Assembly: GCA_051889975.1 (NCBI GenBank)
Contig: JBJFDJ010000019.1
Location: 1-46,338, forward strand
Length of the DNA: 46,338 nt
From: UBA9845 sp051889975
GTDB taxonomy: Bacteria; Bacillota; Clostridia; Christensenellales; UBA1242
Direction of reading: 5' to 3'
Shown here: positions 25,730-33,080 of the stretch, piece after piece
How the letters are laid out: each line of letters starts with the position of its first letter
How positions within the stretch are numbered: the first letter of the stretch is position 1
The notes under the pieces: generated by a model
Seen by the model: only the letters and a program-made list of their open reading frames with translations
Database searches by the model: none
Told to the model about the DNA's origin: nothing
Program-made: the position numbers and the translations under genes

Positions 25730-25758
25730 ATTATATCACAATTAAACAAATTAAACAA
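25730..25758 (-). promoter_or_regulatory. recN promoter
   Basis: Minus-strand TTGTTT (25753-25758), 17-bp spacer, TATAAT (25730-25735). Confidence 0.65.
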
Positions 25759-25771
25759 AACTAATAAACAT

Positions 25772-25797
25772 AAAAAAAACTACAATTTGTAGTTTTA
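25772..25797 (-). terminator. Terminator of argR
   Basis: AAAACTACA/TGTAGTTTT hairpin followed on the minus strand by a T-run. The first stem arm overlaps the argR stop codon. Confidence 0.85.
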
Positions 25798-26244
25798 AAA
25801 CATCTCTAGTAATTTATCACAAACGTCTTCGGCATCAACATTTGTTGGACATATAATCATAACAGTTTCATCGCCATATGTAGTTCCCATAACATTTTTT
25901 AAATTTAACTTGTCAATAAAACCACTAACAGCACTTGATATACCTTTAAGTGTTTTTACAACAACAAGATTTTGTGCTGTTTTTATGCTTATGATTGCTT
26001 CTTTGTAAATGCTCATAAACTTACTGCTAACTTGTTGCTCTGAACTATCTACATAAGCATATTTGTATTTTTTGCTGTCAGTCATAATTTTGATAAGGCC
26101 AAGTTCTTTTATATCACGAGATATTGTGGCTTGAGTTATATCATAGTTTAACGCCCTAAGTTCTCTAACCAAATCATCTTGTGTTTCAATTTCCTTTGCC
26201 TGTATTATGTCTAATATTTTAGATTGTCTAGCACTTCTTGCCAT
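25795..26244 (-). CDS. argR: Arginine repressor ArgR/AhrC
   Basis: Arginine-sensing regulator of arginine biosynthesis and catabolism. The 149-aa protein has an N-terminal winged helix (DLVRELRALNYDITQATISRDIKELGL) and a C-terminal hexamerisation and arginine-binding domain with GTTYGDETVMI, which keeps the Asp of the ligand-binding motif. Ribosome-binding site AAGGTG. Two overlapping ARG-box-like palindromes lie upstream. argR before recN is the usual Firmicute order; tlyA, common upstream, is absent. Confidence 0.94.
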   Translation of the reverse strand: MARSARQSKILDIIQAKEIETQDDLVRELRALNYDITQATISRDIKELGLIKIMTDSKKYKYAYVDSSEQQVSSKFMSIYKEAIISIKTAQNLVVVKTLKGISSAVSGFIDKLNLKNVMGTTYGDETVMIICPTNVDAEDVCDKLLEMF

Positions 26245-26289
26245 ATCAACACCTTCATTTTTGTCAGTATTTACTTACTTTTTTGCATA

Positions 26290-26319
26290 ATGCATAAACA
26301 TACATTTATGTTTATTCAT
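26290..26319. promoter_or_regulatory. Two overlapping ARG-box-like operators upstream of argR
   Basis: ATGCAT-AAAC-ATACAT (26290-26305) and ATTTAT-GTTT-ATTCAT (26304-26319) resemble the 18-bp ARG box (WNTGAATWWWWATTCANW). They lie just downstream of the predicted promoter, suggesting autorepression. Confidence 0.55.
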
Positions 26320-26332
26320 TTATGTCAAAATA

Positions 26333-26361
26333 ATTATACAATAGATTTTATAATTATGCAA
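26333..26361 (-). promoter_or_regulatory. argR promoter
   Basis: Minus-strand TTGCAT (26356-26361), 17-bp spacer, TATAAT (26333-26338). The remaining 26362-26498 is AT-rich without a gene. Confidence 0.5.
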
Positions 26362-26498
26362 GAATTTTTTGCATATTTATGCAAAATAAATTTTATAATT
26401 ATAAATCAACTTAAATAATTATAAAATTATCTAGTAATAATTATACATTTTAGTTATAAATTAATAATTTTTTGCAAATTCTGTTTAAAAACAGGCAA

Positions 26499-26522
26499 CA
26501 AAAAACCCTTGTTAAAAGGGTT
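26499..26522 (-). terminator. Terminator of the OLE RNA-oapA unit
   Basis: AACCCTT (26504-26510) pairs with AAGGGTT (26516-26522); a T-run follows on the minus strand, 17 bases after the oapA stop. Confidence 0.88.
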
Positions 26523-26539
26523 AATTATATATATGAAAA

Positions 26540-27316
26540 TTATTTATTTTTGTTTCTTTTAAAAAAGTTGATAATAACTCCTACTCTTAAAACAATTTTG
26601 TTTGCGCCGTTTATGGCAACACTTTTGCCAACGGCTTTGCCAAAAACTGTAAGCCCTGCGATGATTGCAGCAATCAAACTGGCAATTATAACTTGCAACA
26701 TTTCACCACTGATTGCAATATTAACAACCAGCCCTGCTCCAATGGAGCCACACATAATGCCACAAGCATCGCCCACAATATCACAAAAGAAACTGCTCGT
26801 CTTGTCTGCATTTTTGATAAGTGAAATTGCTTCTTTTGAACCTTTAACTTTTTTTGATGCCATTGCCATAAAGTGCTCAATATCGGCACTTGCAGTTGCC
26901 ACACCAATCATATCACATATAACTGATATAATAATAAACATAGCAAGCAAAACAATAGAAATTATAATTCCAACTGCCGAATGGGTAACAGACATCAAAA
27001 GTTCACTTAACAAGCCAAAACAAAATGAGATGGCTAAAGTTATAAACAATATTTTAAATTTGCCGTTAATGTTACCTTTTTTGTTGTGTGATTTATGTTT
27101 TTTGTTTTTGGCCTCTTTGCCGTGTTCAGCATCCAAACTTGTTTTGTCGTTTTCTTTGACATTTTCGGCATCAATATTTACCTTAACAAGTTCACTGTCA
27201 TTCCCTGCATCAAAATTTGCTATGTTATGTTCTGCGTCAATATTTTTATTATCGTCTTCTTTTTTGCCACTCTCTTCGCTTTCATTTATTAAATTGTCTT
27301 TATTTTTATTTTTCAT
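26540..27316 (-). CDS. oapA: OLE-associated membrane protein OapA (DUF21-like)
   Basis: Membrane partner of OLE RNA. The 258-aa product from ATG 27316 (GGAG at 27321-27324) has a hydrophilic start of about 85 residues with four degenerate DAE-type repeats (NIDAEH, NFDAGN, NIDAEN, SLDAEH), a very basic stretch (about 68-86), two membrane helices (about 88-108 and 114-138), the loop HFMAMASKKVKGSKEAISLIKNAD, and two more helices (about 185-240). A basic, four-helix DUF21-like protein directly downstream of a large RNA is the OapA arrangement. The long acidic/repeat N-terminus is not part of the core I recall. A longer reading frame upstream runs into the RNA and is rejected. In cells OapA binds OLE RNA at the membrane; roles in Mg2+ homeostasis, cold and alcohol tolerance are known from Bacillus halodurans. 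Confidence 0.82.
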   Translation of the reverse strand: MKNKNKDNLINESEESGKKEDDNKNIDAEHNIANFDAGNDSELVKVNIDAENVKENDKTSLDAEHGKEAKNKKHKSHNKKGNINGKFKILFITLAISFCFGLLSELLMSVTHSAVGIIISIVLLAMFIIISVICDMIGVATASADIEHFMAMASKKVKGSKEAISLIKNADKTSSFFCDIVGDACGIMCGSIGAGLVVNIAISGEMLQVIIASLIAAIIAGLTVFGKAVGKSVAINGANKIVLRVGVIINFFKRNKNK

Positions 27317-27324
27317 ATTTCTCC

Positions 27325-27901
27325 ACAAAAAAACACTATAAAGTAAGAAAGTAAAATAAGTAAACCTTGCACCATAGGTTCGGTTGGATTTCCCTAAAAG
27401 ATAACTTGCCGTCACCGAACAAGCCGTTTCCATTTAATACCTTTTGTTTTTACCGAATTGCCACTAAGAATACACTATAATCCCTATTTTACATACAGCC
27501 TAGAAGTTTTCCTTAACAAACTGATTTGTTATTAGCCTTTTTGCAAGCAATATTTCATATACCAATAATTTTTTATTGTGGCCACAATAACAAAATATTG
27601 TTAAGCATAATCCGTAAAACTCACTCAAAGCAGGCTACTCTGCACACAGCTTTTTCCACCGCAATGCAGGTTTAATCCTAATTAGTAATCTTTTACAATA
27701 AACTACCGTTTAGGTCTCCACGAAAATTGGGTAGACATTATATGCCATTATAATTAACCCAAAATTCTTAACTTCCAGCATTTGCCCCAATTTGGGCAAT
27801 CAAAGCAAACACCAGAAACTTCACAGATGTGCCCTTCGACGCTATTAATCGCCATCCTAACAAAACAGTTTGACTAGAATACTGCTTCTTACTTAAAGTG
27901 T
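27325..27901 (-). ncRNA. ole: OLE RNA (ornate large extremophilic RNA)
   Basis: About 575 nt without a gene, with a consensus promoter at one end and oapA at the other, rich in hairpins. Examples are the GTTCGGT/ACCGAAC stem (27378-27384, 27414-27420), TTGCCC/GGGCAA (27782-27799) and the 18-bp palindrome at 27573-27590. It is more GC-rich than the spacers around it. Size, strand, and placement upstream of a four-helix DUF21-like gene, between xseA/xseB and argR/recN, match the published setting of OLE RNA. The call rests on context and size; I could not run a covariance search. The start follows from the promoter; the 3' end is approximate and the RNA may be part of a joint transcript with oapA. 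Confidence 0.82.
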
Positions 27902-27907
27902 TTAATT

Positions 27908-27936
27908 ATTATATCACATATTGTTTTAATTGTCAA
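27908..27936 (-). promoter_or_regulatory. OLE RNA promoter
   Basis: Minus-strand TTGACA (27931-27936), 17-bp spacer, TATAAT (27908-27913): fully consensus. It begins 11 bases after the proS stop codon, with no terminator between, so read-through from proS is also possible. Predicted start near 27901. Confidence 0.88.
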
Positions 27937-27947
27937 CAATGTGGCAG

Positions 27948-29378
27948 TTAGTATTGTTTTGCAAAATATGCTCTATATTTTGCCTTTTTGCCACACCTAA
28001 TACAATTTTTGTCTTTGCATTCTCCTTCAATAATAACCCTACTTTGAATGCCAGTTTCATCTTTTATTGCTTGTTCGCAATCTATATCTCCACAGTGATA
28101 TGCAACAGCAACTTTTTTGTTTGCAACGCAGTCAACAAGTTCTTCCATTGTTTCAACATTTTTTGTGCTATGCTCAACAAAGTCTTTTGCAATTGCCAAC
28201 ATATTTTGTTGAATTTCATCCAAAAGTTTTACAATAGTTTCTTGCAAATCTTCTTGCTTTACAACAATTTTTTCGTTTGTATCTCTGCGCACCAAAACAG
28301 CATTTCCATTTTCAATGTCTCTTGGACCAATTTCAAGCCTTAGTGGAACACCTTTCATTTCCCATTGATTGAATTTCCAACCTGGCGTTGCGTCACTATC
28401 ATCCACAAAAACTCTTATTCCTGCTTGTTTGAGATTTTCGGCAACTTCGTTAACTTTTTGAAGCACTCCATCTTTGTGCATAGCAATAGGGACAGCCACA
28501 ACTTGAACTGGTGCAACTCTTGGTGGAAGTTTTATGCCCCTTTCATCGCCGTGAACCATAATAACTGCACCAATAAGCCTTGTGCTAACGCCCCATGATG
28601 TGCTGTAACCATATTCCCACTCGCCATTTTTATTTAAAAATTTAATATTGGCTGCCTTTGCAAAATTTGTGCCAAGATTGTGGCTTGTGCCAGCTTGCAA
28701 ACATTTTCCATCTCTTAAAACTGCTTCTATTCCATAAGTTGCAACAGCACCAGCAAATTTTTCTCTTTCTGATTTTTTGCCACTTAAAACAGGAATTGCG
28801 AGCAACTCCGAACACAATTTTTTGTAAATTTCAAGCATTTTAATAACATCAGTGTCTGCGTCTTTTTGGCTTGCTTGAACCGTGTGACCTTCTTGCCACA
28901 AAAACTCACTTGTCCTTAAAAAAGGCCTTGTTGTTTTTTCCCAACGCATAACATTGCACCATTGGTTCATAACCATTGGCAAATCACGATAACTTTTAAT
29001 CCATTTGCTATACATATCACAAATGATTGTTTCGCTTGTTGGTCTTATAATCAATTTTTCGGCAAGTTCTTGACCACCAGCATAAGTTACAACAGCAACT
29101 TCTGGCGCAAACCCTTCAACATGGTCTGCTTCTTTTTTTAAATAACTTTCTGGGATCAACATAGGAAAATAAGCGTTTTTAACGCCCACTTTTTTAAACT
29201 CACAATTTAAATAGTCTTGTATATGCTCCCAAATTTCATAGGCATAAGGCTTTATGACCATTGTTCCTTTAACTGGGCCATAGTCACACAAATCGGCTTT
29301 TGTTATAACATCTGTATACCATTGTGATAAATCTTCGTTTATATCTGTTAAGTGTTGAACATATTTTTTGTCTTCCAT
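27948..29378 (-). CDS. proS: Prolyl-tRNA synthetase, short (archaeal/eukaryotic-like) form
   Basis: Charges tRNA-Pro. The 476-aa protein has class II motif 1 around KPYAYEIWEHIQDYL, motif 2 with MRWEKTTRPFLRTSEFLWQEGHT, an anticodon-binding domain (about 285-390) and a C-terminal zinc-type domain with CEQAI and CKDKNCIRCGKKAKYRAYFAKQY. It lacks the large editing insertion of the bacterial long form. Two bases separate it from xseB, so it belongs to the Asp23-nusB-xse operon. The gene is not usual in the Bacillus version of this operon. Confidence 0.95.
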   Translation of the reverse strand: MEDKKYVQHLTDINEDLSQWYTDVITKADLCDYGPVKGTMVIKPYAYEIWEHIQDYLNCEFKKVGVKNAYFPMLIPESYLKKEADHVEGFAPEVAVVTYAGGQELAEKLIIRPTSETIICDMYSKWIKSYRDLPMVMNQWCNVMRWEKTTRPFLRTSEFLWQEGHTVQASQKDADTDVIKMLEIYKKLCSELLAIPVLSGKKSEREKFAGAVATYGIEAVLRDGKCLQAGTSHNLGTNFAKAANIKFLNKNGEWEYGYSTSWGVSTRLIGAVIMVHGDERGIKLPPRVAPVQVVAVPIAMHKDGVLQKVNEVAENLKQAGIRVFVDDSDATPGWKFNQWEMKGVPLRLEIGPRDIENGNAVLVRRDTNEKIVVKQEDLQETIVKLLDEIQQNMLAIAKDFVEHSTKNVETMEELVDCVANKKVAVAYHCGDIDCEQAIKDETGIQSRVIIEGECKDKNCIRCGKKAKYRAYFAKQY

Positions 29379-29380
29379 GA

Positions 29381-29599
29381 TTAATCTTCCTTTGAATTAA
29401 ATTTTTCTTCCCTATAAGTCTCTAAATCTTGCTTTATTTTGTAAATGCTTCCCTTTGCCGTTTCCAAATATCTATCACATTCAATATACAGTTTTTCGGC
29501 TTTTTCATAAAGTTCGATTTCTTGGCTTAATGAAAGTTTTTCATTTTCCAATCTGTTTATTATATCTGCTAATTGGTCTAATTTTTGTTCGTAATCCAT
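29381..29599 (-). CDS. xseB: Exodeoxyribonuclease VII small subunit
   Basis: Small 72-aa helical subunit of exonuclease VII, which degrades single-stranded DNA. The motif EKLSLSQEIELYEKAEKL and the two-helix form are typical. Its start overlaps the 3' end of xseA by 22 nt. It is followed two bases later by proS instead of the usual ispA. Confidence 0.92.
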   Translation of the reverse strand: MDYEQKLDQLADIINRLENEKLSLSQEIELYEKAEKLYIECDRYLETAKGSIYKIKQDLETYREEKFNSKED

Positions 29600-30711
29600 T
29601 TTTCAACCTCATTGACTTCTGCTTTAATTTTGCCATCACTTAAAAAAATGTTTATTTGCTCATTTTTTGCAAGTTGCCCCACAGAAGTTACACTCTCACC
29701 ATTTTTTTCTATTTTGGCATATCCCTTGTTTAACAAAGCTTTGGGATTTAATTTTGCAATTTTATCCCTTAAAGCAAGTTGGCTTTGCGTTTTAACTTCC
29801 GCAAAATTTGATAACTTACTCATTAACCTTAAACGCAGATTGTCCAAGTTGTTTTGGCGTAAATTATAACTTCCCATAACACAACCTTCAACATTTGCCC
29901 ACATAAGTTCAAGTTCTCTTTTGCGTTGCGCACCATCTTTTGTAAGTAATTCTGCCGCCGCAGAAGGTGTTGGCGCACGCAAATCAGCAACCAAATCGCA
30001 AATTGTGTTGTCTGTTTCGTGTCCCACAGCACTTACAACAAACTTTTTGCAATCATATATTGCCCTTGCAACCACTTCGCTGTTAAAGTTTTGCAAATCT
30101 TCTTCACTGCCACCACCACGACCAACAATGATTGCATCAACTCCTTGATAGTTGCTAAAAAAGTTAATACCCCTGGCAATCTCTATATCAGCACCAATGC
30201 CTTGCACCTTAATTGGATAAAGCACAATATCTTGGCCAGCATTTCTCCTTGTTGCAACGTTGATTATATCGTGAATAACAGCACCTGTTTCACTTGTGAT
30301 AACGCCAATTCTATCTATCTTTTTTGGCAACGGCAGTTTGTGAAGTGGGTCAAACAAACCCTCTCTTTCCAACCTGTTTTTAAGTTCTAAAAAGCGTTTG
30401 TAAATCTCCCCTTCACCAAAGAGTTCAATTTTAACAACATTAAAGTTTAGTTTTCCGGCCTTTGCATAGTATTTAGGCGTTCCAGTAACAATAACCTTGT
30501 CGCCAGTTTTGTATTTTTGTTCAGTGCCACCAAACAAAACGCAGTTTAAAACAGCAGAACTGTCTTTTAAAGTAAAAAAAACATTGTTGCCAGAATAACT
30601 CCAACCAGATATTTCGCCAACAACATTTATGTTGCTCAAAAGCATTTCTGCATCAAAAATGCTTTTGATATAGTTAGATAAAGCAGTTACGCTAATCACT
30701 CTGTTTTGCAT
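29578..30711 (-). CDS. xseA: Exodeoxyribonuclease VII large subunit
   Basis: Catalytic subunit of exonuclease VII (377 aa). It has an N-terminal OB-fold (VISVTALSNYIK, VVGEISGWSYSGNNVFFTLKD), and the catalytic region with GVITSETGAVIHDIINV, DAIIVGRGGGSEEDL and AVGHETDNTICDLVADLRAPTPSAAAE. ATG 30711 with GGTGA upstream is preferred to GTG 30723. It overlaps the end of nusB by 20 nt. folD, often between, is absent. Confidence 0.95.
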   Translation of the reverse strand: MQNRVISVTALSNYIKSIFDAEMLLSNINVVGEISGWSYSGNNVFFTLKDSSAVLNCVLFGGTEQKYKTGDKVIVTGTPKYYAKAGKLNFNVVKIELFGEGEIYKRFLELKNRLEREGLFDPLHKLPLPKKIDRIGVITSETGAVIHDIINVATRRNAGQDIVLYPIKVQGIGADIEIARGINFFSNYQGVDAIIVGRGGGSEEDLQNFNSEVVARAIYDCKKFVVSAVGHETDNTICDLVADLRAPTPSAAAELLTKDGAQRKRELELMWANVEGCVMGSYNLRQNNLDNLRLRLMSKLSNFAEVKTQSQLALRDKIAKLNPKALLNKGYAKIEKNGESVTSVGQLAKNEQINIFLSDGKIKAEVNEVEKWITNKN

Positions 30712-31114
30712 CGCTTTCACCACTCACTATACTAGCCAAAATGCCATTGACAAAACTGTAACTCTTGTCTGTTGAATATTTTTTTGCTAACTCAACTGCT
30801 TCATTTATAACCACATTGCTTGGTGTTTTGTATTTAGAAAACAACATCTCATAAACTGCAATTTTTAAAATTGCCAAATCAACTTTGTATATTCGGTTTA
30901 AAGTGTAGCCTTTTAAATATTTAGAAATAATTTGGCATATTTTTTCGTCATAATTTATCAAATCAGCATATTCATCAGTTACAAATTTTTTGTCTTCTTG
31001 TTCTAAATTGTCGCTGTCCAAAAACTCTTGCAGAGTTATATCATTTTTTTGGTGTAAAAATTCATATTCAAACATCAGTTTAAAACATGTTTCTCTTGCA
31101 AATCTTCTGCTCAT
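30692..31114 (-). CDS. nusB: Transcription antitermination protein NusB
   Basis: RNA-binding antitermination factor for rRNA operons (140 aa, all-helical). Motifs: RRFARETCFKLMFEYEF at the start, TLNRIYKVDLAILKIAVYEMLF, and the C-terminal SNVVINEAVELAKKYSTDKSYSFVNGIL split by family norm. The start codon follows the Asp23 stop codon directly. Confidence 0.95.
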   Translation of the reverse strand: MSRRFARETCFKLMFEYEFLHQKNDITLQEFLDSDNLEQEDKKFVTDEYADLINYDEKICQIISKYLKGYTLNRIYKVDLAILKIAVYEMLFSKYKTPSNVVINEAVELAKKYSTDKSYSFVNGILASIVSGESDAKQSD

Positions 31115-31489
31115 TTAATCCACCTTTCCACTAAAATCTACATTTTGCACATGGACATTAATTGAACTGATTTTTACATCAAGCATTGATGAAATCCCGT
31201 TTTTAATATTTTCTTGAACCTTGTATGACACATCGGGCACACTATATCCATACAAAATATTTATAAAGACATCAATAACAACGCCGTTGTTTGTGTATTC
31301 AATTTTAACACCATTTGTGTAGTTGTTAGAAAATAATTTTTTTAAACCACTGCCAAAATTATCACAAAGTGAAGACACCCCTGCAATTTCTTTTGTTGCC
31401 AAATTGATTATTGATAACAATATGTTTTTGTTGCAAGTGACTTTTCCCTTGTTGTTTTTTGAAGGATTTTTATTTAATTCGTAATTCAT
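31115..31489 (-). CDS. Asp23/Gls24 family protein (YqhY-like)
   Basis: 124-aa Asp23-domain protein. Family members are linked to envelope stress and, for YqhY, to control of acetyl-CoA carboxylase. Typical segments are IINLATKEIAGVSSL, NGVVIDVFINILYGYSVPDVSYKVQENI and VQNVDF. A GAGGT site precedes ATG 31489; an in-frame upstream start lacks one. In Bacillus yqhY lies after accBC; those genes are missing here. It heads an operon running to proS. Confidence 0.9.
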   Translation of the reverse strand: MNYELNKNPSKNNKGKVTCNKNILLSIINLATKEIAGVSSLCDNFGSGLKKLFSNNYTNGVKIEYTNNGVVIDVFINILYGYSVPDVSYKVQENIKNGISSMLDVKISSINVHVQNVDFSGKVD

Positions 31490-31505
31490 AATACCTCGCA
31501 AGTAT

Positions 31506-31534
31506 ATTATAACACATGTTTTTTATTCTTACAA
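31506..31534 (-). promoter_or_regulatory. Promoter of the Asp23-nusB-xseA-xseB-proS operon
   Basis: Minus-strand TTGTAA (31529-31534), 17-bp spacer, TATAAT (31506-31511). Confidence 0.7.
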
Positions 31535-31552
31535 TCATTTAATTAAATTAAT

Positions 31553-31584
31553 AAAAAAAACTGCATACAATTTGATGCAGTTTT
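31553..31584 (-). terminator. Terminator of the spoIIIA operon
   Basis: AAAACTGCAT (31557-31566) pairs with ATGCAGTTTT (31575-31584); a T-run follows on the minus strand. Confidence 0.9.
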
Positions 31585-31624
31585 AATCACCTTTTGTAGT
31601 TTTTACTTTTAATTGTTTTTGCTG

Positions 31625-32098
31625 TTATTCAACAGGAATGATTTTGATATTGTCAAGACCAACACCTGATTGTTCTTGCACGATTGCAACTATTTGAGCC
31701 ACCTCGGCGCTTGTGAGTTCACTTGACTTAACCACGACATTAATGCAACTTGTTGAACTTGTAACAATAACATCTTCAAAACCCCTTGCTTTAATCAAGC
31801 CTTCTGTAACAAGTTCAAGTTCCATATTGTTAACAAGTGCTTCCTTTTTTGTTTCGGCACTTGCCTTTGCTTCGGCGCTACTTGTTGCACTTGCAATGAT
31901 TGCATCATAATAAGCAATTTCTTCATCACGAGTTGATTGCCTGTCCGAACGATATGTCGTAAAGAAATTTCCTGTAACCACATTGCCAGCACCAGTGGCA
32001 ACTGATTGATTATCATTAAAAACAATGTTTAAATAACCTGTGACAATTAGCAAAACAAACATAGATGCTAATATTATAATTTTTTTCTTTTTACTCAT
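31625..32098 (-). CDS. spoIIIAH: Stage III sporulation protein AH
   Basis: Mother-cell membrane protein with an EscJ/YscJ-like domain that joins forespore SpoIIQ to form the feeding-tube channel. The 157-aa protein has one membrane helix (about 5-27), an Ala/Ser/Glu-rich helical stretch and a C-terminal ring-building domain (KARGFEDVIVTSSTSCINVVVKSSEL). It is shorter than Bacillus SpoIIIAH (about 218 aa), mainly in the linker. Last gene of the operon. Confidence 0.93.
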   Translation of the reverse strand: MSKKKKIIILASMFVLLIVTGYLNIVFNDNQSVATGAGNVVTGNFFTTYRSDRQSTRDEEIAYYDAIIASATSSAEAKASAETKKEALVNNMELELVTEGLIKARGFEDVIVTSSTSCINVVVKSSELTSAEVAQIVAIVQEQSGVGLDNIKIIPVE

Positions 32099-32110
32099 AT
32101 TTATCTCCTT

Positions 32111-32596
32111 TTAATTACCAACATAAATTTGAATTTTATTTTGTGCTATGTCCAGCAATGTTTGAGTGGCAGTTAGCAAATTTAATTTTACATTGATGTC
32201 ACTTGCACCACTGCTTACAATAACAACACCTGATATATTTGGCAAGATTTCAAACGACTGTTCATCACTTGAAGTGTTTGAGTTTGATGCATTTAAATTA
32301 TTATTGTCCAAAGAAACCATCACTTCAATATTGCCAACACCTTTAATTTTTCCTAAAACATTTTTTAATTTATTCTCTAGTGTTTCTGCATATTGATAAT
32401 AAGTTGAATATGTAGATGTCTCTAACATTTCCATCTTTGAAGTGTTAAAATTGAAATCACTAAACAATATCAACAGCAAAATCAAAACAAAGATAACAAC
32501 AACTATCAATCCAATATGTTTATTCTGCTTTATCTTTTTAACAATTTTAAGATTGTCCAAAAAAGATAGTTTGCCAGCCTTTTTTTCTTCACTCAT
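32111..32596 (-). CDS. spoIIIAG: Stage III sporulation protein AG
   Basis: Ring-forming subunit of the SpoIIIA-SpoIIQ channel. The 161-aa protein has one membrane helix (about 28-47) and a C-terminal domain with NKLKNVLGKIKGVGNIEVMVSL and a GVVIVSSGASD segment typical of SpoIIIAG. It overlaps spoIIIAF by 8 nt. Confidence 0.93.
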   Translation of the reverse strand: MSEEKKAGKLSFLDNLKIVKKIKQNKHIGLIVVVIFVLILLLILFSDFNFNTSKMEMLETSTYSTYYQYAETLENKLKNVLGKIKGVGNIEVMVSLDNNNLNASNSNTSSDEQSFEILPNISGVVIVSSGASDINVKLNLLTATQTLLDIAQNKIQIYVGN

Positions 32597-33071
32597 CTAT
32601 CACCACATCATCCTCCTCCACATTTACAAATTCTGTTACAACTCTTTTAATTTCTGTATACTTATTTATATGCGCCATATTTTGATTGATAACCATTTTT
32701 GAAATATCAACCTTGACTTTTTTTATTGTAAATTGTTCTTGCGACAAATCACACTCTATTTCTACACCAACATTCTCAAATCCCGCATTTACAAGCTGGG
32801 CTTGCAAAGACTTTTCTATTTGACTTTTTATTTGCTTATTTGTAGCCTGCAAAAAGTCCTTGTCTATTACAGTTGCTGACGAATTATAAAACACATCATC
32901 TAGTTTTATGTCGCTGTTTAAGATTTGTGATATGGGGCAAACAATAACAAACAATGCAATTAGGCCAAACATACCTTTAATGTATTTGTTCATAGTGCCT
33001 TCTGGCATGATTACATCTACCAAAACACCCAAAAAAACAATTCCAATAATACTTAAAATATATGCTACCAC
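32589..33071 (-). CDS. spoIIIAF: Stage III sporulation protein AF
   Basis: The 160-aa protein has two N-terminal membrane helices (about 3-20 and 35-52) followed by a soluble domain, as in SpoIIIAF of the feeding-tube complex. The MNKYIKGMFGLIALFVIVCPI segment is typical. Between spoIIIAE (9-base gap) and spoIIIAG (8-nt overlap). Confidence 0.88.
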   Translation of the reverse strand: MVAYILSIIGIVFLGVLVDVIMPEGTMNKYIKGMFGLIALFVIVCPISQILNSDIKLDDVFYNSSATVIDKDFLQATNKQIKSQIEKSLQAQLVNAGFENVGVEIECDLSQEQFTIKKVKVDISKMVINQNMAHINKYTEIKRVVTEFVNVEEDDVVIDE

Positions 33072-33080
33072 TTTAACTCC

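Noticed and set aside
26540..27341. Plus-strand hydrophobic reading frame opposite oapA
   Set aside because: It mirrors the membrane helices of oapA, has no ribosome-binding site or family features.
27317..27433. N-terminal extension of the OapA reading frame
   Set aside because: It lies in the structured RNA, lacks a ribosome-binding site, and a good site precedes the ATG at 27316.
27325..27901. tmRNA, RNase P RNA or a T-box leader
   Set aside because: No tRNA-like ends, no recognisable RNase P core sequences, and the gene downstream is a membrane protein rather than a synthetase or amino-acid gene. Context fits OLE RNA better.
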